From: Pachypanchax playfairii
Taxonomy: Eukaryota > Chordata > Actinopteri > Cyprinodontiformes > Aplocheilidae
Direction: 5' to 3'
NCBI GenBank assembly: GCA_006937955.1
Contig: SSNP01000041.1
Span: forward strand, 215,599 to 279,598
Length of the DNA: 64,000 bases
Shown here one piece after another: positions 13,371-23,626 of the stretch; position 1 is the stretch's first letter, and each line of letters begins with the position of its first letter. The notes under the pieces were generated by a model. That model had not been told where the DNA came from. It saw only the letters and a list, made by a program, of their open reading frames with translations, and searched no databases. The translations under genes were made by a program, and so were the position numbers.

Positions 13371-15580
13371 TGTTGTTACTGTTGTTACTGTTACTGCTGT
13401 TGTTACTGTTGTTACTGCTGTTACTGCTGTTGTTTCAGCTGTTGTTACTGTTGTTGATACTGCTGTTGTTACTGTTGTTACTGCTGTTGTTACTGTTGTT
13501 GTTTCAGCTGTTGTTACTGTTGTTACTGCTGTTGTTACTGTTGTTGTTTCAGCTGTTGTTACTGTTGTTGTTACTGCTGTTGTTACTGCTGTTGTTATTG
13601 TTGTTACTGTTGTTGTTTCAGCTGTTGTTTCAGCTGTTGTTACTGTTGTTGTTACTGCTGTTGTTTCAGCTGTTGTTACTGCTGTTGTTACTGTTGTTGT
13701 TACTGCTGTTGTTGTTGTTGTTGCTGTTGTTGTTATTGTTGTTACTGCTGTTGTTACTGTTGTTGTTTCAGCTGTTGTTACTGTTGTTGTTGCTGCTGTT
13801 GTTACTGTTGTTACTGCTGTTGTTATTGTTGTTGTTTCAGCTGTTGTTACTGTTGTTGTTACTGCTGTTGTTACTGCTGTTGTTACTGTTGTTGTTTCTG
13901 CTGTTGTTGCTGTTGTTGTTACTGCTGTTGTTACTGCTGTTGTTATTGTTGTTACTGTTGTTGTTTCAGCTGTTGTTTCAGCTGTTGTTACTGCTGTTGT
14001 TTCAGCTGTTGTTACTGTTGTTGTTACTGCTGTTGTTACTGTTGTTGTTTCAGCTGTTGTTACTGTTGTTGTTACTGCTGTTGTTACTGCTGTTGTTATT
14101 GTTGTTACTGTTGTTGTTTCAGCTGTTGTTTCAGCTGTTGTTACTGCTGTTGTTTCAGCTGTTGTTACTGCTGTTGTTACTGTTGTTGTTTCAGCTGTTG
14201 TTACTGTTGTTGTTTCAGCTGTTGTTAGCTGTTGTTACTGCTGTTGTTACTGTTGTTGTTTCAGCTGTTGTTACTGTTGTTGTTACTGCTGTTGTTACTG
14301 TTGTTACTGCTGTTGTTACTGTTGTTGTTTCAGCTGTTGTTACTGTTGTTACTGCTGTTGTTACTGTTGTTGTTTCAGCTGTTGTTACTGTTGTTGTTAC
14401 TGCTGTTGTTACTGCTGTTGTTATTGTTGTTACTGTTGTTGTTTCAGCTGTTGTTTCAGCTGTTGTTACTGCTGTTGTTTCAGCTGTTGTTACTGCTGTT
14501 GTTACTGTTGTTGTTTCAGCTGTTGTTACTGTTGTTGTTACTGCTGTTGTTACTGTTGTTGTTTCAGCTGTTGTTACTGTTGTTGTTACTGCTGTTGTTT
14601 CAGTTGTTGTTACTGCTGTTGTTACTGCTGTTGTTATTGTTGTTACTGTTGTTGTTTCAGCTGTTGTTTCAGCTGTTGTTACTGCTGTTGTTTCAGCTGT
14701 TGTTACTGCTGTTGTTACTGTTGTTGTTTCAGCTGTTGTTACTGTTGTTGTTACTGCTGTTGTTACTGTTGTTGTTTGCTGTTGTTACTGTTGTTGTTAC
14801 TGCTGTTGTTTCAGCTGTTGTTACTGCTGTTGTTACTGTTGTTGTTACTGCTGTTGTTACTGTTGTTACTGCTGTTGTTACTGTTGTTGTTTCAGCTGTT
14901 GTTACTGTTGTTGTTACTGCTGTTGTTACTGTTGTTACTGCTGTTGTTACTGTTGTTGTTTCAGCTGTTGTTACTGTTGTTACTGCTGTTGTTACTGTTG
15001 TTGTTTCAGCTGTTGTTACTGTTGTTGTTACTGCTGTTGTTACTGCTGTTGTTATTGTTGTTACTGTTGTTGTTTCTGCTGTTGTTTCTGCTGTTGTTAC
15101 TGCTGTTGTTTCAGCTGTTGTTACTGCTGTTGTTACTGTTGTTGTTACTGCTGTTGTTACTGTTGTTACTGCTGTTGTTATTGTTGTTGCTGCTGTTGTT
15201 ACTGTTGTTGTTACTGCTGTTGTTACTGTTGTTACTGCTGTTGTTATTGTTGTTGCTGCTGTTGTTACTGCTGTTGTTTCAGCTGTTGTTACTGTTGTTG
15301 TTACTGCTGTTGTTATTGTTGTTACTGCTGTTGTTTCAGCTGTTGTTACTGCTGTTACTGTTGTTATTGTTGTTACTGCTGTTGTTGTTATTGCTGTTGT
15401 TACTGCTGTTACTGTTGTTATTGTTGTTACTGCTGTTGTTGTTGTTGCTGCTGTTGTTATTACTGTTGTTATTACTGTTACTGTTGTTGTTACTTTTGTT
15501 ACTGTTGTTGTTACTGTTGTTGCTGTTGTTGCTGTTGTTAATGCTGTTCCTGTTGTTATTGTTGTTACTGTTGTTACTAC
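13371..15580 (+). repeat. 2.2 kb complex triplet-based tandem array
   Basis: The array is built almost only from the triplets GTT, ACT, GCT, ATT and TCA in blocks such as GTTGTTACTGCTGTT and GTTGTTTCAGCT. Because no combination of these gives TAA, TAG or TGA on this strand, long frames stay open in all three phases. They read as Val/Thr/Ala/Ser, Leu/Phe/Gln or Cys/Tyr/Ser runs. Two single-base phase changes near 14226 and 14776 switch the frames. A higher-order motif with a double TTTCAGCTG recurs near 13617, 13966, 14117, 14441 and 14656, and in variant form near 15072. I count about 36 TTTCAGCTG copies. This is a minisatellite-like repeat, not a gene. Confidence 0.93.
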
Positions 15581-16189
15581 TTAGTTCTTGAAAAAAAATC
15601 TCAAATTGGTGAAGATCTTTGAACCACAAGACCATCCAGTTAAAAGATTTGCCCATTTAGCTGCATTGTGTAATTTATAATTAAAAGCACAGATAATTTA
15701 ATTTAGACAAAGATATTTTTGGTGACTTGTCATGTTGAGTCACTCCATGTACATCTTAACCATTTATTCTGACATATTACCCTCCTGAAGCATGTAAACA
15801 TGTCATAAATGGAATTTTCCTGTCAAGTAGGTTTATGTTCCAGAATTTTCTTCAGTCTCCTCAGAAAAGACAAAAAAAGAAACTGGATTATTGTTTTGTT
15901 TTTACAAACAGTGTCAATATTTTAAGACTTTGATGATTTTGATTTGGTTTTTAATCCAGTTTGTCTTTTTAATGTAACCCCCAATTGTTCCAAATCGTTA
16001 TATTAGTGATACATTTTTTTTTATTCTCCTTGTGTACTCCAAGCCAGGAAGGTTTTCCCCTGGCAGCATGCCCAATCTGTTTTTAAGGTGTGATGAGAGA
16101 CTAATTAGCTTTGCAGACGGCCTTTTCCTACAGTGACCCTCAGGGCTAATGGCTTCAGTGCTCATCAACTTACAGTTTCCCTTTAGCCT
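15581..16189. other. Non-coding
   Basis: No gene seen. The part at 16030-16170, with AGACTAATTAGC and a balanced composition, is a candidate conserved non-coding segment. Confidence 0.4.
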
Positions 16190-16310
16190 GCAGACTTGCC
16201 TGGGAACTGGATGAATGAGTCACCTGTCACCCAGTGACTGCTGGAGATAGGTACCAGCTCACCATGACAACTGGACAGGATCAAGCAGTTGGATGGATGG
16301 ACTTGACTCA
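16190..16310 (+). mobile_element. LINE or SINE 3'-end fragment
   Basis: The text around TGACTGCTGGAGATAGGTACCAGC followed by TTGGATGGATGGA resembles the 3' end of an abundant fish non-LTR element, which I recall as ending in an ATGGATGG tail. Only about 100 bp is present. Family assignment is from memory, not from a search. Confidence 0.55.
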
Positions 16311-19300
16311 GAAAAAGAGCCATTAATAAAAGCCTTAGTTGTGGGAATGATTTTTGTTTGTGGGAACTGATTTGTGTGTTTGGGTCGGCCGACAGGTGAG
16401 ATACCACAACAATGAGTCACCAGGAGACATCAACTAACCACCTGGAAAACTTTAGCACATTTCCACTCAGTCTACATGGGATTTCACGACAGAGACGGAT
16501 GCTTTGTTATCTTTATCTTTTAATCATCATTCATTTTTTTGGTATTGATGGATGTGGCTTAGCATGTTTAGAAATCTGTGACAGATTTTAGGGGGAAATA
16601 ATTTCCAAACCTCCTACGTGCAGATGAATCACTCCTAATGAAACACCTTTTGTGCTCAGTTTCTGTTTAAAGGGCAATATTCTGCTGTAAATCCCACATA
16701 GGATTCAAACCTGTGCCAAACCGTATTCATCAGCAGTATTAGTGATGCATCGTATCAGAGAGTGATGGTTGTGTGGTAGAATGCATGAGGAGGATCTGAA
16801 ACTTCCAAACCACCAAAACAGCAGAAAGAGAGAGCGGAGACACAAAAATGTGACCTGAAGCTGCCACAAGGTGGGAGTCCCGTGAGGCGATGCTGGATGT
16901 GAGCCAAGCAGGGCTGAACTGGAGGGGGTAATTTACAGCAGTTAATGGGCGGGTGTGTATGTGAATGCAACAGTATGTAGAAAACTAGATGTACATGGTG
17001 ACGGGGCAGACAGATGGTGTGTTTCTCTGTGTGTAAGCACACATTAATCCTCAAAGACACTCTGTCTGTTCTCAGACCTTCTCGTCTCCCTCTGCGATTG
17101 AGCAGAAAGTAGGTCACCATTTTATTGCACTTAATTAAGTTTTGTCAGAGCTTAGTTTTAGGTTACCCGGGAGGCTTTTGGGGATGGTTGGCAAAGAGTT
17201 TGTAAGCACAGGATTGTGAAGTGTACATAAATAAAAACACACTAAAGAACACAAATAGAAAACTGTGATGTTCCTCCTTCTCTTACAGACAAAAGCTTTA
17301 CTTTCTGAACATCACAGATGTTTAATTTATCAACAGATGTGTTTAGTAATCCTGCCTCCTCTGTCAAATAGACGTGTCAAAGTGTCCTACACTTGTTCTC
17401 AATGTTTATCTAAAGAAAAGGAAGAAAGTATCCCTGTCACATTTCAAACTCCCATCAGTGACACATTGCAGCATCTTGGTGCAGATTGAATCAACTCTTG
17501 GTTGATAGAAAAGATGCTGTGTAGGGTCTGGATGTTGTTTATGCTTTAATTGAAACAAAAAGGTGTTGAGTTCATCTTCTCTGGAAAACAGAAGGAGAGA
17601 GAGAGGGATTTTAGGTTTAAAGTTTGAGATACTCAGTTTGAAATTTGTACCTCTTGGTTTACTTTCCTTTATTCTAATATTTAAATATCGAAACGAACAA
17701 AGATTTCGATGTGCTGTACATTAACGAAGCTCGATTAAACTCACATGTATATGAACCCGCTTTGTTTGTGAAGACACGAACCGGACAAGCTTGAAAGCTA
17801 CAGAAAATGTGCAGCTGCTTCACACTGTGGAACATCTGGGGCAGGTCTGTTCGTGGTTAGATGTGAGCCCCCGTAGACGCCCCCTCGCTCTCAGACACAC
17901 AGTAAATCCCCTTACACATCCATACATACAGGAGACATTTCCTGTAAATCACTGATGTACAATTATTGTTCTGCTGTGGCCCTTTTCTGGCTCCAGACTA
18001 CTTGTTTTTTTAATTATGTAAAATGTGAACAGATTTTAAGTGGAATTGGGGGGGCGTATTTTTCTTCACCTCCTTCCTGTCACTTTTTTCTCACTATGCA
18101 ATACGTTTGTTGTCTTTATGACTGACCTACTTGGAGAGCGATCAAAAGTCTGGATGAAAAATCACAGAATAAATCAAAATAAAAGTTCAGTAATACAGCA
18201 AACAAAATATACTGTTCACTTTTAAAGAAAATGAAAATGTAGCAACTTCTATTTAAACTAATTTCAATATTTCTAAAGTCCACCAATTAATAACAAAAAG
18301 TAAACTCATATAAAGTGTATGAACGTGCTCAATTTATCGTTTTATTTTGTGTGGTGATGTCACAAACCAATGATTAGCATCCAAGCTAACTCAGTCAAGG
18401 TCTTGAATAATTAAAATACAGTTAGTAAGTTTATTTTATTTATATATAAGTCATCACTGATGAATAAGATCCAATGTTTCACTGAAAGGTGTTTATTTTT
18501 GGTAAAAGTTTCTTTTCTGAACTTCTAAATGTCTTTTGGGTCAGAAATCAAACGTTAGAAGTATTTATAAGCATCAAATTGATTCATCTGTAGTATCCTA
18601 ATACATTTAATTGGTGTGAATTACTAACCAGCGATTACCATCCAGCAAGCGATCTCAGCTGTTGTGGCTTCTCATTTATTCAGACAGGAGCAGGAAAAGG
18701 CTTTTGTTTTGTAATGAAGGTTGTTATAAATATAAAAATGAACCTCCCGTAGGGTTTTAAATAATTACTATAGCGGGGGGGGTGCCAAACCACATACTGC
18801 ATCCCCACAACAGCATCGCTTCACAGGAGAAGAGTACATGTGCTGAACTGACCTGCCTGCAGTAAAGAACTTTCACCAATTTACATTTTTCTGGTGCATC
18901 GTGACCCAGAACGGTTGAGCAGCTAAAATCCTGAAATCATGCATCATAAAAGAATCTGACATTTCTCTCCTAAAACTCCAGCAGCTCCCAGATGTTTACA
19001 GACAGATGCTAATAGAAGAGCAGATGCTACACTATGTAAATGTTACACCTATTCTAACTTTTTTTAGATGTTTTGCTGTTTTCATGTTAAAAATTAGCTC
19101 ATATTTTTAAATGTTTTGGTTTTAACATCTAATATTTTGTTTTTGTTTTATTTAAACTTAAACTCATGAACAAAAACACAGTTAAAACCCAAGAGCTCCC
19201 TTAAAATAAAACAAATATATCCTGGTGAACCACAAAGCAGAACAGGATCTCACTTAGTAGATCAACAAATACACCTGAATATCGTAAAATAATAATTATG

Positions 19301-20444
19301 ATAAAAATAATTGAGAACTTGACTTGTAGCGGTTTTAATCTACTCGCATGTGTTTAAAGAAAGTAGAACACATCATCATTGGACCTCCACATGCAAATAA
19401 CCACACTGAGGTCAAAGCTCGGTCGGTCTGTCATGAATTCATTTCTACATGGTGTGCAGCAAGACCTTTCCAGCCTGTCAACATTTAATTCAAATATCTG
19501 GTCCCACGGGAAAATACTGAGATACCTGCATGTGTGGCCTCTCCAGGCTCGCTGTGGTGGCAGAACTCTTTCCTTGAACAGCAGCACAATGAGTGCCAGG
19601 GAAATTTCACATGAAACTATCTGCAAGTCATTTTTGAAAAACGTTTCCATGATGCAGGAATGCCCAGTATCAAAATAAACAGCGTGCCAGTAAGTGAGGA
19701 AGAAAAATGAATGAGGCCATTATACTAGGGACGATCTATTCTAGGCAACGTGTGGAGGAGCACTCGTACACTAGTGGGCCTCCTATTTCCCCTTTAGTGA
19801 CATTCACACAGAGGGGTTTTGTTGATTTTTGGTCGAACTGACGTTATTGCACAGCGGGAACTAAGCCTCATTTCAGAGAGGAAAGTCACTGGTGTCTTGA
19901 AGAAAGGGTGAACGGGCGTAGATGTTCTCTGCTACCAGAGACCTAGATGTTCTCTAAAGCCAAACCAATCATGAGAGACCTGACTGTTCTTCAACAGAAA
20001 ATCCATCTCAACTATTACAGTTTATGGAAAATAAATAGGAACCTTCTTAAGTTTTCAGGACTGGGTTTGGAATTCTGTCATGGAAAGTGAAAAAATAAAC
20101 ATGTTGTCTCAAACCTTTGATTAGTTTTAGTCAGAGTCGACCTCTGAATTTGGTTCTTCCACAAAATATCTTAAGGCAGTACTAAATAAATTTTCTGCAG
20201 CCGTGTCTCAGACAGCCGTTGCTTGAACCGGTGTTCTGTTGAAATATACTACCTGTTGAGATGTGTTACCAATTCCTTCTGCACATGTACCGTTCTACAG
20301 TCTTGACCTCAGTAAAGAAATTTCTCGTTTATTTTTTGTTTTTCGGTGAATATCCACTTAGACAAGTTATATTAAAGTAGCTTAAAGTAGTAGAAAAAAA
20401 ATTGTACTGCTTTAACCCATAAATTCCACATACATTTATAGACA
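16311..20444. other. Non-coding, no gene recognised
   Basis: Mostly AT-rich. The stretch 19420-19690 is low in repeats and open on both strands for about 98 codons, but shows no protein family; it may be a conserved non-coding element. Around 18350-18400 and 18610-18660 two segments look loosely related (AACCAATGATTAGCATCCA against AACCAGCGATTACCATCCA). A G8 run lies near 18774. Confidence 0.45.
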
Positions 20445-20452
20445 GGGGTGCA

Positions 20453-21398
20453 CATAAGTGGTCCGCAGGTCCGCGCACACTGTCAAAATATAAAATGTGC
20501 ACCAGATGAAAAGTTGCAACATGCGTTTGCGTACTTAACATTGGTTTGGCTGAGCTGCCTGAATTTTTAGGTTAATCAGAGGCGGTTCATTGTCAAATAA
20601 ATGAAGAATCCCGTTGACTTCTTTTGTTTGACTGATATGTTTCTCAGCCAGAGCGCCGAAGTTCCAGCTGATCAGCTGATGCTGCGTCTCTCTCTGTCTC
20701 TGTGTATCAGTTTGCCAGTGTGACGGATTTTCAGTCAGTCAGATCAGTGCAGCTGACTGCAGGATTCTGCATCGCGTCAAAACTGAAAAAATTCACTGAA
20801 TAAGACAAATAGACCATCGTGGCACAGACGTGTAGAACTACCTTTTTGTGCTATAAAACACAGAAAACCACCTGTTTTAATCAACAGTATCAGCGTATTT
20901 GTCTGTGATCCGCGCCATTTTGAATGCGCGCAAAGCACTATGGAATATGCAGTCAATGTCCCATAACTGTCCAGTGTATCTTTTTATCTGACTGCATCAC
21001 ATTACAAACATCCTCATCATTTCAAAACAAAAAACTGTTACAGTAAATGACAGAAGCCCCAACAGCTGACTAATAAATTTCAACACCAAACTGTTAAATG
21101 TAGATTAAAGTGAACAATCAAACCTGTAAACAATCCAACCTGAACTCTGAAGGTTTTTTTACCAGTATTTTTATATTTACTGGTTTCTCTTGATTTTTTC
21201 AACAATTAAAGGATTTTTATTGAAACAAATATAGAGCCAGGTAAAGTAAACAGACTGAATTTGAAGCTTGATGAAACCAAAAACAAAGCAGAGGAGCTCG
21301 GAAGAGACACAGCGAGACACATTTAAAAATGTGAGGACCAAGCAACAACCCTAGGTTCTCTTCTGAGAACCAGGCCAAAAATATTATGTGCACCCCTG
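20453..21398. mobile_element. Non-autonomous hAT-superfamily transposon (946 bp)
   Basis: The terminal inverted repeats are CAGGGGTGCACATAA, perfect over 15 bp at both ends. They are flanked by the identical 8-bp direct repeat TTTATAGA at 20445-20452 and 21399-21406. An 8-bp duplication plus CAGGGG ends is diagnostic of hAT. The right subterminal region contains a hairpin, GGTTCTCTTCTGAGAACC, near 21354. No transposase reading frame is present, so mobility would depend on an autonomous relative. Confidence 0.93.
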
Positions 21399-21406
21399 TT
21401 TATAGA

Positions 21407-22169
21407 TCAATTATTCCTGTGTAGCAACACAAGAGGCAGCTAAAAGTATTACTGTAGTCCAAACCTTCCAGTCTTGACTGGAACATTTCATAGATGGTGT
21501 AAAACAAAGCATCATTGCCGCTACTGTGACTCAGCTGTCACCTTTGATGGGATAATGAAACACACAGCGGCTTCTAAAAACAGACAAAAACATTGGTGTT
21601 TTTTTTTTCTTTTAAGCTACTAACAGCAGTAGCCCAAGCATTTCTCAAACGTTGAACTAATTTCCCAGAAACCTTCAACCCTGGAGACGGTTCGGTTTGT
21701 TTTAATGGGATTTGCACCTTGTTTGGTTTTGAATGTCTGTTTCTTTTGGAAAGTGATACATAATCATTTTATAAATGTTTTAACCTTGAATACGTCACTT
21801 GGCACTTGTCTCAGGAACAACTTGAAATGAACATTTTAAAAAACTCTGACTCAATCCAGTGATCCAAAACATCATCAATACAAATATTATAGCAATTTAT
21901 AAAATATCAGCTAATATCTTAAAACTAGCATTACAAATGTTTCACTAGCATGTTTGTTAATAATAATCAACTTCATATAGTGTTTTATATAAGTGACATT
22001 ATTAAAGAAACTGTATGTTTTTAATATCCTGAGAAACATAGTAACATCAGATGGAATTATTTAGATGGTAAAATAATTTTAAAATGTTAAACTAGCATTA
22101 ACCAATAACTGGTTCCATTTATTTTTATTAATACTTAGAAGTCTTGTGTCCAGCCTTTTCAGTCTTGAT
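21407..22169. other. Non-coding spacer between two transposons
   Basis: AT-rich sequence with a poly-T run at 21600. No gene or element ends seen. Confidence 0.5.
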
Positions 22170-22173
22170 TTAA

Positions 22174-22918
22174 ACCAACACTAAGTAACTTTTCAACCTT
22201 CATGAAATAGTTTCATAACTTCTGTGATTATATGGCGACTTACAACAAGTTGAATGACACCTCTGTCATGGCTTGAGGGGGTCTGTATCGCTTTCACTGG
22301 CACTAAACAACTTTGAGGAGGATGGTGGGAACCCTGCCACACAAAAAACTACGAATGGATAGGCTGCTTTTCGGTATACGTCACTTCCCCTTTCCCCATT
22401 CGTCATAAACACGGAACTCGATGCGACCTGTTAAGCGCAACTGCAGCTAACATGGCAGAAGCCCCGAAAAAACGAAAAGTTTTGTCTGAGGAGACAAAAA
22501 AAAGAAAAAGGGAGAGTAACTGGATAAAATGACAGTCAAGAATCAACATAGGCCCGGCTTTCACTCGCTGGCGTGAGCTCAAAGTCGAGGAGGGATTTCC
22601 GACTGATGCTGCCGTGGCTCTGTTCCTGCTGGACTAGTAAGTATCTTTCTATTCTCAAATCAAAATGCTAATGCTAGCTTTCGGAAATTTGCATGGAAGT
22701 AATAAATGGCCACCAGGTTGACAGTTCATTCACTCAGCCACTGGAAACCGAAATGTAATGTAGTTCAATCCAACTGCTGGCGGACGGGGTATCTGGATTT
22801 TACGACGCTACGCGCTGGTGCTCATGGGAAATGCAGGCTTCGTTCACGTAAAATAATACCGCTTTTGTCCAGTGGCGCCGCCAAAATAAACCTAAACTGA
22901 AAGCTCCTAAGTACTGCT
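22174..22918 (+). mobile_element. TTAA-target DNA transposon (745 bp) carrying an exon relic
   Basis: TTAA flanks both sides (22170-22173 and 22919-22922). The left end ACCAACACTAAGTAACTTTT and the inverted right end AGCAGTACTTAGGAGCTTTC are diverged versions of the perfect end AGCAGAACTAAGTAAGTTTT found at 46771. TTAA duplications occur in Kolobok and piggyBac superfamilies; I cannot decide between them. It contains the decayed first exon described separately. No transposase catalytic region is visible, so it is non-autonomous. Confidence 0.75.
22452..22636 (+). pseudogene. Decayed first exon of a TTAA-transposon gene (NLS + RINIG motif)
   Basis: From ATG at 22452 the frame encodes a Lys/Arg-rich start including PKKRKV, a classical NLS-type sequence, and KKRKRE. 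It then continues with QSRINIGPAFTRWREL and TDAAVALFLLD. One in-frame TGA (22530-22532, between the basic region and the motif) breaks it. The frame ends at A|GTAAGT (intron would start at 22637), a consensus donor, after 61 codons plus two bases (phase 2). The same motif and phase occur in the minus-strand exon at 42.3 kb, and the motif without a donor at 47035. I recognise the motif as recurring in uncharacterised predicted fish proteins, but know no function. A nuclear DNA-binding or accessory role is inference. Confidence 0.65.
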
Positions 22919-23033
22919 TTAAAGAAATAAGAATAATTAACAAGGAAATAGTTCATTTAAATGCTAATGCTGTCATTTTGATTGATATCCTGTCCTGTCC
23001 TTTAGTTATGCTAAAGCACCAGTTAAGCACTAA

Positions 23034-23623
23034 CGCCGGGCTCACACTGCCTACGGAACGGCTTCGGTCCGGCTTCGGTGCGGTTTTTCCGCAAGCTACC
23101 ACTCACATCTGCTCCAGATAGGGAGTGCGGCCAGCTCCGGTGCTGGGTGCGTAAAACGTCACCCGCGAGAACAGAAGTTCACGTGGGTTATCGTTTTGTC
23201 GGGACTTCACACGAGAACACGTCCATTATTTAGCAAATGTGTGAAAATGTGTTGTGCTGCAGGCTTTCGGGACCCTGTGTCACCGGGTGTGATGTCATGT
23301 TTACATTTCCTATTAGCGCGTGTGCTGTCTAAAAAGAAGAGTCAAGTTACAATTGTTTGTACACTCGTTTATTTTGAAAAAACACCGGATATTCAAGCCA
23401 CAATTCCTGTATAGCTCGTCAGATTTCATCAAACTTGACGCGGAGTGACTCCGGCGTCCGGAAAAAATTGAACCTTGCGGATTCTTTCCGTAGTGCCGTA
23501 CGGCCCCCGTAACCGGACCCGCACCGCACGGAGCTACTGTGAGCCTTCAAAAGGGATTTTAATCTAACGGAATACCTGCGGGGTCCGCACCGGACCGGAT
23601 CCGGATGCAGTGTGAGCCCGGCG
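23034..23623. mobile_element. PIF/Harbinger-like MITE (590 bp)
   Basis: Perfect 17-bp terminal inverted repeats CGCCGGGCTCACACTGC are flanked by TAA at 23031-23033 and 23624-23626. A 3-bp TWA duplication is typical of PIF/Harbinger. The interior is unusually rich in CpG and in CCGG-type short inverted repeats near both ends. The small ORF at 23196 shows no family and is probably incidental. Confidence 0.82.
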
Positions 23624-23626
23624 TAA

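Noticed and set aside
13288..15591. Three overlapping ORFs of 450-767 codons
   Set aside because: They are products of a stop-free tandem repeat in all forward frames, with low-complexity translations and no conserved domain.
16690..16715. tRNA/SINE B-box-like GGTTTGAATCC on the minus strand
   Set aside because: No A box, no cloverleaf and no SINE body next to it.
19354..19678. Overlapping ~98-codon ORFs on both strands
   Set aside because: No recognisable domain, no splice sites and no codon bias evident; more likely non-coding.
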